In this document: positions 1-11,900 of the stretch, in pieces
Position numbering within the stretch: the stretch's first letter is position 1
Layout of the letters: every line of letters starts with the position of its first letter
NCBI GenBank assembly: GCA_030068145.1
Contig: JAPJBO010000185.1
Location: 62,001-126,000 of the forward strand
Reading direction: 5' to 3'
Length of the DNA: 64,000 nt
From: Diplonema papillatum
Taxonomy: Eukaryota > Euglenozoa > Diplonemea > Diplonemida > Diplonemidae
Program-made: the position numbers and the translations under genes
Notes under the pieces: generated by a model
Databases searched by the model: none
Seen by the model: only the letters and a program-made list of their open reading frames with translations
Told to the model about the DNA's origin: nothing

Positions 1-3000
1 GAAAAGTTGACTCACATCGAGACCTCTCAAGAGCAGTCCCTTGGGAAAAGTTGACTCACATCGAGACCTCTCAAGAGCAGTCCCTTCGGAAAAGTTGACT
101 CACATCGAGACCTCTCAAGAGCAGTCCCTTCGGAAAAGTTGACTCACATCGAGACCTCTCAAGAGCAGTCCCTTCGGAAAAGTTGACTCACATCGAGACC
201 TCTCAAGAGCAGTCCCTTCGGAAAAGTTGACTCACATCGAGACCTCTCAAGAGCAGTCCCTTCGGAAAAGTTGACTCACATCGAGACCTCTCAAGAGCAG
301 TCCCTTGGGAAAAGTTGACTCACATCGAGACCTCTCAAGAGCAGTCCCTTCGGAAAAGTTGACTCACATCGAGACCTCTCAAGAGCAGTCCCTTCGGAAA
401 AGTTGACTCACATCGAGACCTCTCAAGAGCAGTCCCTTCGGAAAAGTTGACTCACATCGAGACCTCTCAAGAGCAGTCCCTTGGGAAAAGTTGACTCACA
501 TCGAGACCTCTCAAGAGCAGTCCCTTGGGGAAAGTTGACTCACATCGAGACCTCTCAAGATCAGTCCCTTCGGAAAAGTTGACTCACATCGAGACCTCTC
601 AAGAGCAGTCCCTTGGGAAAAGTTGACTCACATCGAGACCTCTCAAGAGCAGTCCCTTCGGAAAAGTTGACTCACATCGAGACCTCTCAAGAGCAGTCCC
701 TTGGGAAAAGTTGACTCACATCGAGACCTCTCAAGATCAGTCCCTTGGGGAAAGTTGACTCACATCGAGACCTCTCAAGATCAGTCCCTTCGGAAAAGTT
801 GACTCACATCGAGACCTCTCAAGAGCAGTCCCTTGGGGAAAGTTGACTCACATCGAGACCTCTCAAGAGCAGTCCCTTGGGAAAAGTTGACTCACATCGA
901 GACCTCTCAAGAGCAGTCCCTTGGGGAAAGTTGACTCACATCGAGACCTCTCAAGAGCAGTCCCTTGGGGAAAGTTGACTCACATCGAGACCTCTCAAGA
1001 GCAGTCCCTTGGGAAAAGTTGACTCACATCGAGACCTCTCAAGAGCAGTCCCTTGGGGAAAGTTGACTCACATCGAGACCTCTCAAGAGCAGTCCCTTGG
1101 GAAAAGTTGACTCACATCGAGACCTCTCAAGAGCAGTCCCTTGGGAAAAGTTGACTCACATCGAGACCTCTCAAGAGCAGTCCCTTGGGGAAAGTTGACT
1201 CACATCGAGACCTCTCAAGAGCAGTCCCTTGGGAAAAGTTGACTCACATCGAGACCTCTCAAGAGCAGTCCCTTGGGAAAAGTTGACTCACATCGAGACC
1301 TCTCAAGAGCAGTCCCTTGGGGAAAGTTGACTCACATCGAGACCTCTCAAGAGCAGTCCCTTGGGGAAAGTTGACTCACATCGAGACCTCTCAAGAGCAG
1401 TCCCTTCGGAAAAGTTGACTCACATCGAGACCTCTCAAGAGCAGTCCCTTGGGGAAAGTTGACTCACATCGAGACCTCTCAAGAGCAGTCCCTTGGGGAA
1501 AGTTGACTCACATCGAGACCTCTCAAGAGCAGTCCCTTGGGAAAAGTTGACTCACATCGAGACCTCTCAAGAGCAGTCCCTTGGGGAAAGTTGACTCACA
1601 TCGAGACCTCTCAAGAGCAGTCCCTTCGGAAAAGTTGACTCACATCGAGACCTCTCAAGAGCAGTCCCTTGGGAAAAGTTGACTCACATCGAGACCTCTC
1701 AAGAGCAGTCCCTTGGGGAAAGTTGACTCACATCGAGACCTCTCAAGAGCAGTCCCTTCGGAAAAGTTGACTCACATCGAGACCTCTCAAGAGCAGTCCC
1801 TTGGGGAAAGTTGACTCACATCGAGACCTCTCAAGAGCAGTCCCTTGGGGAAAGTTGACTCACATCGAGACCTCTCAAGAGCAGTCCCTTGGGAAAAGTT
1901 GACTCACATCGAGACCTCTCAAGAGCAGTCCCTTGGGGAAAGTTGACTCACATCGAGACCTCTCAAGAGCAGTCCCTTGGGAAAAGTTGACTCACATCGA
2001 GACCTCTCAAGAGCAGTCCCTTGGGAAAAGTTGACTCACATCGAGACCTCTCAAGAGCAGTCCCTTGGGGAAAGTTGACTCACATCGAGACCTCTCAAGA
2101 GCAGTCCCTTGGGGAAAGTTGACTCACATCGAGACCTCTCAAGAGCAGTCCCTTGGGAAAAGTTGACTCACATCGAGACCTCTCAAGAGCAGTCCCTTGG
2201 GGAAAGTTGACTCACATCGAGACCTCTCAAGAGCAGTCCCTTGGGAAAAGTTGACTCACATCGAGACCTCTCAAGAGCAGTCCCTTGGGAAAAGTTGACT
2301 CACATCGAGACCTCTCAAGAGCAGTCCCTTGGGGAAAGTTGACTCACATCGAGACCTCTCAAGAGCAGTCCCTTGGGAAAAGTTGACTCACATCGAGACC
2401 TCTCAAGAGCAGTCCCTTCGGAAAAGTTGACTCACATCGAGACCTCTCAAGAGCAGTCCCTTGGGAAAAGTTGACTCACATCGAGACCTCTCAAGAGCAG
2501 TCCCTTGGGAAAAGTTGACTCACATCGAGACCTCTCAAGAGCAGTCCCTTCGGAAAAGTTGACTCACATCGAGACCTCTCAAGAGCAGTCCCTTGGGAAA
2601 AGTTGACTCACATCGAGACCTCTCAAGAGCAGTCCCTTGGGAAAAGTTGACTCACATCGAGACCTCTCAAGAGCAGTCCCTTGGGAAAAGTTGACTCACA
2701 TCGAGACCTCTCAAGAGCAGTCCCTTCGGAAAAGTTGACTCACATCGAGACCTCTCAAGAGCAGTCCCTTCGGAAAAGTTGACTCACATCGAGACCTCTC
2801 AAGAGCAGTCCCTTCGGAAAAGTTGACTCACATCGAGACCTCTCAAGAGCAGTCCCTTCGGAAAAGTTGACTCACATCGAGACCTCTCAAGAGCAGTCCC
2901 TTCGGAAAAGTTGACTCACATCGAGACCTCTCAAGAGCAGTCCCTTCGGAAAAGTTGACTCACATCGAGACCTCTCAAGAGCAGTCCCTTCGGAAAAGTT

Positions 3001-4620
3001 GACTCACATCGAGACCTCTCAAGAGCAGTCCCTTCGGAAAAGTTGACTCACATCGAGACCTCTCAAGAGCAGTCCCTTCGGAAAAGTTGACTCACATCGA
3101 GACCTCTCAAGAGCAGTCCCTTCGGAAAAGTTGACTCACATCGAGACCTCTCAAGAGCAGTCCCTTCGGAAAAGTTGACTCACATCGAGACCTCTCAAGA
3201 GCAGTCCCTTCGGAAAAGTTGACTCACATCGAGACCTCTCAAGAGCAGTCCCTTCGGAAAAGTTGACTCACATCGAGACCTCTCAAGAGCAGTCCCTTCG
3301 GAAAAGTTGACTCACATCGAGACCTCTCAAGAGCAGTCCCTTCGGAAAAGTTGACTCACATCGAGACCTCTCAAGAGCAGTCCCTTCGGAAAAGTTGACT
3401 CACATCGAGACCTCTCAAGAGCAGTCCCTTCGGAAAAGTTGACTCACATCGAGACCTCTCAAGAGCAGTCCCTTCGGAAAAGTTGACTCACATCGAGACC
3501 TCTCAAGAGCAGTCCCTTCGGAAAAGTTGACTCACATCGAGACCTCTCAAGAGCAGTCCCTTCGGAAAAGTTGACTCACATCGAGACCTCTCAAGAGCAG
3601 TCCCTTCGGAAAAGTTGACTCACATCGAGACCTCTCAAGAGCAGTCCCTTCGGAAAAGTTGACTCACATCGAGACCTCTCAAGAGCAGTCCCTTCGGAAA
3701 AGTTGACTCACATCGAGACCTCTCAAGAGCAGTCCCTTCGGAAAAGTTGACTCACATCGAGACCTCTCAAGAGCAGTCCCTTCGGAAAAGTTGACTCACA
3801 TCGAGACCTCTCAAGAGCAGTCCCTTGGGAAAAGTTGACTCACATCGAGACCTCTCAAGAGCAGTCCCTTGGGAAAAGTTGACTCACATCGAGACCTCTC
3901 AAGAGCAGTCCCTTGGGAAAAGTTGACTCACATCGAGACCTCTCAAGAGCAGTCCCTTCGGAAAAGTTGACTCACATCGAGACCTCTCAAGAGCAGTCCC
4001 TTCGGAAAAGTTGACTCACATCGAGACCTCTCAAGAGCAGTCCCTTCGGAAAAGTTGACTCACATCGAGACCTCTCAAGAGCAGTCCCTTGGGGAAAGTT
4101 GACTCACATCGAGACCTCTCAAGAGCAGTCCCTTCGGAAAAGTTGACTCACATCGAGACCTCTCAAGAGCAGTCCCTTCGGAAAAGTTGACTCACATCGA
4201 GACCTCTCAAGAGCAGTCCCTTGGGAAAAGTTGACTCACATCGAGACCTCTCAAGAGCAGTCCCTTGGGGAAAGTTGACTCACATCGAGACCTCTCAAGA
4301 GCAGTCCCTTCGGAAAAGTTGACTCACATCGAGACCTCTCAAGAGCAGTCCCTTCGGAAAAGTTGACTCACATCGAGACCTCTCAAGAGCAGTCCCTTCG
4401 GAAAAGTTGACTCACATCGAGACCTCTCAAGAGCGGTCCCTTCGGAAAAGTTGACTCACATCGAGACCTCTCAAGAGCAGTCCCTTCGGAAAAGTTGACT
4501 CACATCGAGACCTCTCAAGATCAGTCCCTTGGGGAAAGTTGACTCTTTCAAGATCAGTCGCTTAGGAAAAGTTGACTCACATCAAGGACTCTCAAGACCA
4601 GTCCCTTCGGAAAAGTACAC
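1..4620. repeat. 44-bp satellite array, about 104 copies
   Basis: A head-to-tail array with a 44-bp period starts at the first base of the window, so its left end is not seen. Units are nearly identical; most variation is at the junction, which reads ttcgg, ttggga or ttgggg. Units with ttcgg are homogenised from about 2700 to 3800, while the part before mixes types. Every unit contains TGACTCA, the consensus of AP-1/GCN4-type bZIP sites. The last units (about 4530-4610) are diverged and the array stops about 10 bp before the 3' splice site of the exon at 4631, so it probably fills the upstream intron of that gene. Confidence 0.97.
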
Positions 4621-4630
4621 AAACCAACAG

Positions 4631-4702
4631 CAACACGTGCACAAGATCCACTTCCTGATGGCAGTTCTCGCGATTCTGAAGACAGTTTCGCTGTTCTTCG
4701 AG
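4631..4702 (+). CDS. GPR107/108-like (Lu7TM) protein, internal exon a
   Basis: A 24-codon exon bounded by an acceptor (ccaacag) and a donor (gag|gtatgc). It encodes HKIHFLMAVLAILKTVSLFF, which matches the second transmembrane region of the lung seven-transmembrane receptor family, where human GPR107 has a very similar H-x-L-M-x-A-L-A-x-x-K-S-L-S-L-L-F stretch. Both splice sites are phase 0 and join exactly to the exon at 10091, restoring family co-linearity across the junction. These are Golgi/endosome multi-pass membrane proteins implicated in trafficking. Upstream exons, which would hold the luminal domain and TM1, must lie left of the satellite and outside the window. Confidence 0.82.
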
Positions 4703-4817
4703 GTATGCGTACCGGGTGTAGGAAGAGGAATCTGATTCAATACTCGAGAGGGTGCCACTCGTCGGCAGCTCGGGGTATCCTCCGCACACTCAGAAATTCT
4801 CATTGAATTCCAACGCT

Positions 4818-4990
<173 letters not shown>

Positions 4991-6077
4991 GGGTAGCAGT
5001 CGTCAGCATTGCAGAATGCTTGGTGACAAGTGATTCGCGCCACTTCCCCGTGCGAGCGAGTCTCGGAACAGGACTCAAAACTGTGACCCAGGTGGCGACT
5101 GCCGACCATGACGGGTGCTTGCACCAGGAGTTTGGAACAGCTAGTCCGGCCAAGCTCATTGCACAGAGAGAGCTTGCCACATCCTCGGGTGAGATGTGCC
5201 GCCTGTGTAAAGACACTCAGCTGTTGCACGGGGCCGGAAACCCCGTGCAGCTATCACCGCACGATGAAACAGAAGTCTTGTGCCGAGTGCCGGATGGAGA
5301 AGCTGACAGCCTCCCACGCTCTATCCGTCCCCCGAAGGAACCCGCCCCACCCACCCTTCGGAAAGGATTCACTGGACCCAAAAGCAGCGCGTCGGAAACT
5401 CAAAGTGACAAGTGGGCTATACTTCGATTCAGAGGTTACCCAGTCAAAGCCCTGCACTTAAACACACACGCACCCACGCACACACCCACGCACACGCACG
5501 TGTTGCGACCAGCAGCACATGGGACATGGAGCAGGGAGCCTAAACCAAACGAGGCTGCAGTTTTGATCAGAGCGTGGCCACCACGAGCAGCCGGCAGGAC
5601 CATCAGCTGTGACGTGAGGATGTTGACAACGTGGGCTATACTCCGCTTCAGGGGTTACCCGAAATTGAATTCCAACACCCACGCACACGTCGACGAACCG
5701 GTGCAAGGAATGTGCGAGAGACGTGTTGCCGGTTTAACCCCTTACGGACGGAGGGAGGGGGGGGTTAATTTTGGGAAAATGTACTTTTTCGGGAACTTCG
5801 GGCCGCAGTCAAAAATGGGTCGCAAACGGAGAGAATGGGGGCCTAGGGGTGCATTTTAATGATTTCGCAGCCGATCTTTCAAATGCGCACCTCAGAATTG
5901 AACGCGTACACATGCAGAGTGACACAGGAGACACATGGTCACAGGAGACACCTGGTCGGAAAAACCAGCACAAAATATCCGAACAACACCTAGAATTGTT
6001 GTCCAAAAATAACCGACAAACCCCTACAAACAAAAATATTCAGGCCAAAACACAATTGATGAACAGAACTACTAAAA

Positions 6078-7516
6078 ATGGTGAAGAAGAGTGTGCGCTT
6101 TGCCGAAGACATGTCGGAGGAGCCAGACACCTCCTCCGCGTCGGACACAAGTGAATCGGATGATTCCTTGAACCCGGAAGAGCTTCAGGTGATGACGATG
6201 ATCGCCGCGGGAACATTCGACCCAGTTCAGTTTAGCAGCTGGATGGTAGTAGATTCCTCAAGCTCTTGGGATGCACAGCGCAGCAAGCGAGAGTTTCGGG
6301 CCCTCCCTGGGGTGAGGATGGAGCTGCGAAACGAGCAGAAGGGGGTAGAGTGTGGCTACCTTTGTGCTTGGCGGGCCTCGCGTTGGAAGACAACACAGAC
6401 GACTGTCTTGCCCGCGGGCAAGACTATGCTTGACTTCGCGAAAGAAGAGTTCGCCGCGAATGCGCGCAGCATCGGTTCTCTGAGAGCCCTGGACTGCTTT
6501 GAGGTGCAGCATTTTTGCCAGGCAAAGGACATTGGCTTTTTCATTACTGCCAGCGTCCTGCGGGCAGCACTAGTTGAGTGGGCTCTGGGGACACACGGCC
6601 AGACTGCCGATGCACTACGCCCCTCCAACATTGTGTACCTAAGCCACCCCAATGGAGGGGACACAACGGGGCACTTCATCGCATTTCTGCTGGCATCTCC
6701 TGAGGGAACACCGAAGAAATCTGCTGCCAAGCCCACATCAAAGTCCTCGAAGGCTGCAACCAAGCCCTCCCAGGCAGTCACGGCACAAAATGCTTCTCCC
6801 AAACCACTACCACAGTGGAGCGCAAAATCTCCAACAAGGAGACACGCAAGGTGGAGAAGCCGGATATCGTCAGCTCGTACAACACGTACATGGGCGGCGT
6901 CGACATGGGCGATCAGCTCATGGCGAGTTGCGGGCGACTCATGAAGGGCCGGCGTTGGTACCTCAAACTTTTTTTCTACTTAGTCGAGGTCTCCACTGTG
7001 AATGCCTACATCGTGTGGAAAATGCTGAGCACTGACAAGAAAGGAAGAACACCTTCACTTCCCGATTTCAAGCGCAAGCTGGTGATGGAGCTCCTTTCCG
7101 CCGAAAAGGACTGCCCAACAGAGTGCTCTACAGAGACGGGACCCCCTTCCAAAAAAACGATACCGCCACCCTCACCTTCGCCCCAATCTGCTCGCAAGAC
7201 AGAAAAGCAGAAGCACGGCGTTGATCACAGGTTGAACGGGCTATTTCACAACCTCGTCAAGCTGGATCAGCAGCGACGGTGCATATGCCACGTGCAGCGC
7301 AAAGGTGCGCTTTACAAATGCGAGCAGTGTGATGTCCCTCTTTGCCCTGTGCCGTGTTTCGGAAGGTACCACACCATGGCGCAACATCTCTTCGATGACC
7401 CAACCATGCAAGGCACCGTTGACCGTTTGAAGGACCCCAACGGCCGGCACTTCAAGAGAGGGAGGGATCGTACACTGTCGGCTGGCCACAGAATCAGCAA
7501 AGTTGCAAAGAAGTAG
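6078..7516 (+). pseudogene. piggyBac transposase remnant (C-terminal part intact)
   Basis: The first reading frame starts at an ATG at 6078, with an acidic Ser/Asp/Glu-rich N-terminus typical of piggyBac proteins. The frame then changes near 6815 and continues to 7516. The second part contains YNTYMGGVDMGDQL, the family block carrying the last catalytic Asp, then an aromatic/basic helix (WYLKLFFYLVEV) and a C-terminal Cys/His finger (CHVQ...CEQCDVPLCPVPCF...H). The first two catalytic Asp blocks are not recognisable. The stretch between (about residues 80-210) looks unlike the family and includes SHPNGGDTTGHFIAFLL. This could be an internal replacement or an intron; I regard the gene as inactive. 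Confidence 0.8.
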
Positions 7517-7649
7517 TGGAATCAGAGACCCTTTCTTCCCGTCGCTGCACCAAATCAAATGATCATCTCTTCGCATGCCCGTTTTTCCTTGTCCGCCTTT
7601 GAGCTTTCACCCCCGTCTTTTGCTACTGTCCCATGCTGGCTGGGTCCCA

Positions 7650-7982
7650 GGTTTCGCGGTGGCATCTGTTCGTCACTCGGGCAACAGTTTTGTCAGATGA
7701 AGGGCGCATTTGAAAGATCTGTGACGTATCTTTCCAAAGAAGCAAACATCGACCACTTTGACCAACATGCACTGGCTGGGTGTGGCTTGGGTCCCTGGCA
7801 CGTGCCAGAGCTTGGGTTCTGTAATGGGCACAGGCAAGAACTCGAAAACCCCCAATTTCTGGCCAGCCCCCAAGTTTTGCAGTGGCATCCGCTTGGCAGC
7901 TCGGGCAGCAGTTTTGTCCGATGAAGGGTGCATTTGAAAGATTTGTGACGTATCTTTCCAAAGAAGCAAACATGGATCACTT
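7650..7982. repeat. Imperfect direct duplication in the piggyBac 3' region
   Basis: Two copies of about 110 bp sit about 215 bp apart, sharing gtggcatc, gcagttttgtc and gatgaagg and the identical run gacgtatctttccaaagaag. They lie downstream of the transposase stop and may be subterminal binding repeats. Confidence 0.75.
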
Positions 7983-8069
7983 TCGTTGTGTCTTCATAGG
8001 CGAGATGATCTCCGCAACCTTTTTTGATTTTTCGACATATATATATGTCTCCCGTCCGTAAGGGGTTAA

Positions 8070-9104
8070 ACAACACCACCATAAAGGAGACGGCTTAAGG
8101 CCGCGGATGCAACAGCTCGGCCCACAGACTGGGGCGCTGCGGCGAGTGTGAAGCTGACAACGAAGGGATCGCGAGGTGCTGTTCAAGGCACCACCCCCAG
8201 TTGAACGCGGCAACCTGCGGGAGCATCGGTGGTCACTTGAAACGGAAGGACTCGGGGACGCCTCTCGCACAGGAAGGCACCACGTGAAAACAGGTCTACA
8301 ACACCCACGCACACGTCGACGAACTCCGCAAACATGGCTCGTCGAGGAAATACGGGACTCTCACCCTCTGTGGATACCCCATTCCAGGAGACTTGCACGC
8401 GATCCAGCCGGCAGTGTCCGCGTTCAGAAGCCGAACACTGCCGACCCCATGGACTAGAGCGGTGCAGAGAGACGGAGGAAGAGAGACCATGCTGGCTCAA
8501 GCACCACTCCGACCCGCATGATACTCCAGGCCCCCACCAGCAGCCCGGGGGGCATCAGCAGTAACCTGGAAGAAACCACGCGTGGACGCACTCTCGCTAA
8601 GAGGGGGGCCACGTTAAATAGGTTCGTAACACCCACGCACACGCTGTCGCTCTCCCGTGAAGGAATGCGCCACGTAAAACGGATAGCTGAAGCGAAACCT
8701 GCTGTTGAAGCCTTCTTCAAAGACGCAGGCAACAGCTTTTCCTACGTGTTGGAAAATATTGAGCTCTGGGCTGCCTGTTTGAGGGGGATGTGTTCCAAGC
8801 TCCTAATCCGAAGGACGTGGTCAGTTTGGCTTAGAATGCAAATAATCTGCTTTGTTTGTGCGCACTTGTTTTGTTCATCTAACGGGAGTGAGATAGTACG
8901 CTGCCATCGGTCGGTTTTTGTTCTTGAAAGTATGCGAATGCTGCAGGGGATAGTTCTAGACCTCTTGAGTTTGTGCTGACCACGCTTTGGGGAGAACCCA
9001 CAAAAGGCGCAAAAGCCCCCCGTTCGTGAGAAAAAGCGAAGAATAAAACCACCTTCTTTTTTCCATCTGTCTTTGTCAAGAGCTGCGAATCAACTATTCT
9101 TGAC
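8070..9104. other. Intron sequence without a recognised gene
   Basis: This holds copies of the ACACCCACGCACAC phrase at about 8300 and 8630. At 8855-8930 is a reverse copy of a dispersed repeat also found at 19060-19170 and 28735-28830 (core cagcgtactatcctcactcc). No coding region is supported. Confidence 0.5.
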
Positions 9105-9300
9105 AAATCGATCGTTTTTTAGAGTTAACGTTCGCTTGAAATTCCGGGGTTTTAGGGTCTCCGTGTGACCGTTCATGAATGGGTTCTCTTAGAGCAAGAA
9201 AGGGCTATATGGTTACGGGTTGTATAGTTGGGGCACGCTTTCGTTATGGGTTATGGCTAGCCATGTCCGGGACTGTTTGTGACCGACACCAAGTACATTC
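9105..9300 (-). mobile_element. Introner-like repeat, reverse copy
   Basis: About 190 bp matching, in reverse complement, the units at 52255-52440, 54210-54340 and 54440-54612. Shared blocks are gtgtcggtcacaaacagtcc, cggacatg..agccat, tatacaacccgtaacc, ctttcttgctctaagaga and the tail caagcgaacttTaactcta. Here it lies in an intron in antisense orientation, so the sequence moves independently of transcription direction. Confidence 0.7.
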
Positions 9301-9366
9301 CATCGTGTGTTACGGACCCCGTTTTTTAGACACAAAAAACGGGTCCGTAACACACCCACGCACACG

Positions 9367-9890
9367 GGCGATGAAGTACCAGTCAATCCAGAACAGCGGG
9401 TCCCACAGCGTTTAAAAGACGCTGGGATTCGCGGCGGTTCGCGGAGGCGTGTCTTTGTGCAAGGTGCGGTGGAAAAGGAGCTCGCAAGCTGGTTGCAGGA
9501 GGACGTTGTTTCACCAGCTGCGCTTCCGCGCGTGTGCCCAGCAAAAGGGGGAGAGACCGTTCCAGTCCGCACCTCCCCCCCGCCGAGCGCCTGGAGCTAC
9601 TTCTCGTACGCGCTCCTGACGCTGAAGGGCATCACGCTGTTCTTGGTCATTTTGCTGCTCGGCACCGGGTGGAGCATCCTGAAGACGGTCCTCTCGCAGA
9701 ACGACAAGCACGTGGCGCTGGCCATCCTGCCGCTGCAGATCCTTGTCATCCCCACCACCACCGCGATCACGGCCACCGAGGACCAGGAGACCAACGAGGA
9801 CAACCAGTCGTGGGCCTACTGGAAGGACATCCTGCGGTTGCTCGACATCGCGTGCTGCTGCCTCGTGCTCTTTCCGCAAACACTGACTGC
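9367..9890 (+). pseudogene. Broken partial copy of the Lu7TM exon 10091-10597
   Basis: Two pieces of the downstream exon are recognisable. Bases 9367-9410 copy the exon start with its upstream intron phrase, then run into a stop. Bases 9583-9877 copy the exon middle almost base for base, including the segment SYALLTLKGITLFLVILLLG and the later WAYWKDILRLLDIACCCLV. Around 9745-9800 an expansion changes the coding (VIPTTTAITATEDQ). After LVLFP the copy ends abruptly and no donor site follows. The real exon lies 200 bp downstream. It looks like a local duplication, not an alternative exon. Confidence 0.85.
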
Positions 9891-10090
9891 GGATTACCTA
9901 TGATTGGATGTCCAGGTGGGACCCGTTCTTGAATTCCACGCAGCACACACGCCCACGTCGGCAGCTCGGGGTCTACTCCGCACACTCAGAAATTTCCCGT
10001 TGAATCCAAACGCTCAAACACGCAAACACACGTACCCACACGCACTCACGCACACACCCACGCAAGTCCATAGCACACCCACGCACACAG

Positions 10091-10597
10091 GCGATGAAGT
10101 ACCAGTCGATACAGAACAGCGGGGCGCCGAGCGCCTGGAGCTACTTCTCGTACGCGTTCCTGACGCTGAAGGGCATCACGCTGTTCTTGGTCATTTTGCT
10201 GCTCGGGACCGGGTGGAGCATCCTGAAGCCGGTCCTCTCGCAGAACGACAAGCACGTGGCGCTGGCCATCCTGCCGCTGCAGATCCTCATCAACATCGCG
10301 ATCGCGGTCATCGAGGAGACCAATGAGGGCAACCGGTCGTGGGCCTACTGGAAGGACATCCTGCGGTTGCTCGACATCGCGTGCTGCTGCCTCGTGCTCT
10401 TTCCCTTCCTCGTGTCCTGCTTCCAGCTGCAGTCGGTCAAGGTCGAGGGAAAAGCCGCGAAGGACCTCGCCCGCCTCAAGCCCGTCCGCAGCTTCTACAT
10501 CGGGTCCATCGCGTTTTTGTACGTCACCCGCATCTTCGTCGTCGGGCTCGAGAACTACCTTCCTTTCGGCCTCACGTGGGTTGTGCCCTGGACTCAG
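10091..10597 (+). CDS. GPR107/108-like (Lu7TM) protein, internal exon b
   Basis: A 169-codon exon in phase 0 at both ends, with acceptor cacacag at 10084-10090 and donor at 10598. It encodes four hydrophobic helices. Diagnostic family blocks are TLKGITLFLV...GTGWSILKPVLS.NDK, LPLQIL.NIA..VIEE, WKDILRLLDIACCC and LARLKPVRSFYI..IAFLYVTRI. The order and spacing match GPR107/GPR108 and plant CAND-type relatives, multi-pass proteins of Golgi and endosomes. The exon ends at YLPFGLTWVVPWTQ, leaving the last helix and cytoplasmic tail for later exons, which I could not find in the next 16 kb. The start and end of this exon are both repeated in the flanking introns. Confidence 0.9.
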
Positions 10598-11022
10598 GTA
10601 TGCGTTCGGTTTCCTATAGTTTACTGTGGGTATTGGAGCTAAATACTCGAAACCGTGTGGAGAGAAGTCTTAACTCCCTACGGTACAGTTCCTGTACTTT
10701 ACCTTCCTTTCGGCCTCACGTGGGTTGTGCCCTTCACTCAAGTATGCGTTCGCTTTACTATAGTTTACTGTGGGAATTGGAGCTAAATACTCGAAACCGT
10801 GGGGAGAGAAGTCTCAACTCCCAGTTCCTGTACTCTACCTTCCTTCGGCCTCACGTGAGTTGTGCCCGTCACTCAAGTATGAGTTCGGTTTACTATAGTT
10901 TACTGTGGGAGTTGGAGCTAAATACTCGAAACCGGGTGAAGAGAAGTCTTAACTCCCTACAGTTCAGTCCCTGTACCCTACCTTCCTTTCGGCCTCACGT
11001 GGGTTGTGCTCTTCACTCAGTA
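10598..11022 (+). repeat. Tandem echoes of the exon end and 5' splice site
   Basis: The last 41 bases of the exon (from accttcctttcggcctcacg, real copy at 10557) plus about 100 bp of intron are repeated three times, starting at about 10701, 10837 and 10980, with periods of 144, 136 and 143 bp. The donor context changes from cag|gtatgcg in the real exon to caagtatgcg, caagtatgag and cagtagtgc in the echoes, which should weaken or abolish splicing there. Confidence 0.92.
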
Positions 11023-11202
11023 GTGCTCGAGTGGCAATCTGGAAAACCCGAGTGCAAGAAAACGACGTTCTCGAGTGAAGAACATAGCTTTACTGCCGGT
11101 CCACTGACTTTTCTGCATCACGAGAGGGCTACTTGCACACCAGGTGGGGGGATGCCGAAAGCGAAAAGGACGTCGTGTCGCAAATAAACTTGCTCGTGAA
11201 GA

Positions 11203-11365
11203 CCTAAAGGGGGGGGGGGCCGAATAATAGCAGTTATTTGACACACGTCTGGTTGTCTAAAAACACTACCACTATTTGATCCTGCTACTGTTCGGCTACC
11301 CGGAACTTTTATTATTATTCGACAAATCGAATAATAACACAGTGTTATTATTCGACCCCCCCCTA
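11203..11365 (+). mobile_element. Short hairpin element (MITE family A), copy 1
   Basis: About 160 bp with G-run plus CGAATAAT at the left end and ATTATTCGACCCCCC at the right. The internal sequence is itself partly self-complementary. Other copies are at 20161-20306 (reverse) and 27233-27393, sharing tggttgtct, actaccactatttgatcctg and cggctacccggaactttt. No coding capacity; the mobilising transposase family is unknown. Confidence 0.8.
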
Positions 11366-11639
11366 TACTAGCGGAGGCTAGCAGGGGCAAGTACGAAAAG
11401 AGGTAGCAAATGTGCAGCCGCCTGACGGGGTGCCCACGAAAGAGGACGCTGATGAGCCTAACGATCATAAATTCACCCACTACGGACGACGAACTCAAAC
11501 GCACACGCCCCAGGAAGCAGTCGCTGTCATCTTTTACGCGTTCGCGGGGCATCATTTCCGTCCTACCGACACCAATCCGCTGCTCTACCACGACGTATGC
11601 CATACCAGATTCTTTCGTAAAAATACTCGACGTAGCTGC

Positions 11640-11900
11640 TTCGACTCCGAATGAAAGGGGGGAAATATAGAGGTAACGGGCAAATACAATACAAACACAA
11701 TCTGATTTGTTCTTCGCTTACACCACCGTTGTTTTCTCACTCAGGACTTTTGACCTGTTGTGTTTGTGTGATTTGTCGTGTGGGGTAGACCCTCATGACC
11801 TCACGTCCGTTCAACACGTGGTTCGGTAGTTACAGCACTTTGGATCCCTTCTGTTCTTTGTCGGGCAGCATCGTCGAGCATTTCCTTTCAAGCTGCATTG
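11640..11900 (-). repeat. Dispersed repeat, inverse copy of 26930-27222
   Basis: This segment is the reverse complement of the sequence that follows kinase exon 1 at 26930-27222 (shared blocks aggaaatgctcgacgatgct, cacacaaacacaacaggtca). Both copies sit beside a family-A hairpin element, so the two may be parts of one larger mosaic. A third, diverged copy starts near 55300. Confidence 0.8.

Larger units (their letters stand above)
5734..8069 (+). mobile_element. piggyBac-family DNA transposon, degraded
   Basis: The element is flanked on both sides by TTAA (5734-5737 and 8066-8069), the piggyBac target duplication. Immediately inside are inverted ends CCCCTTACGGACGG and CCGTCCGTAAGGGG. It carries the remains of a piggyBac transposase in the same orientation. 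The left subterminal region is G-rich. The right third (7650-7980) contains an imperfect internal duplication. A shorter relative with the same type of ends lies at 14433-15067. The total length of 2.34 kb is typical of autonomous piggyBac elements, but the transposase is not intact. Confidence 0.9.

Noticed and set aside
5020-5859. 279-codon plus-strand frame
   Set aside because: It runs from the microsatellite through repeats and across the TTAA end of the piggyBac element, so it cannot be a single gene.
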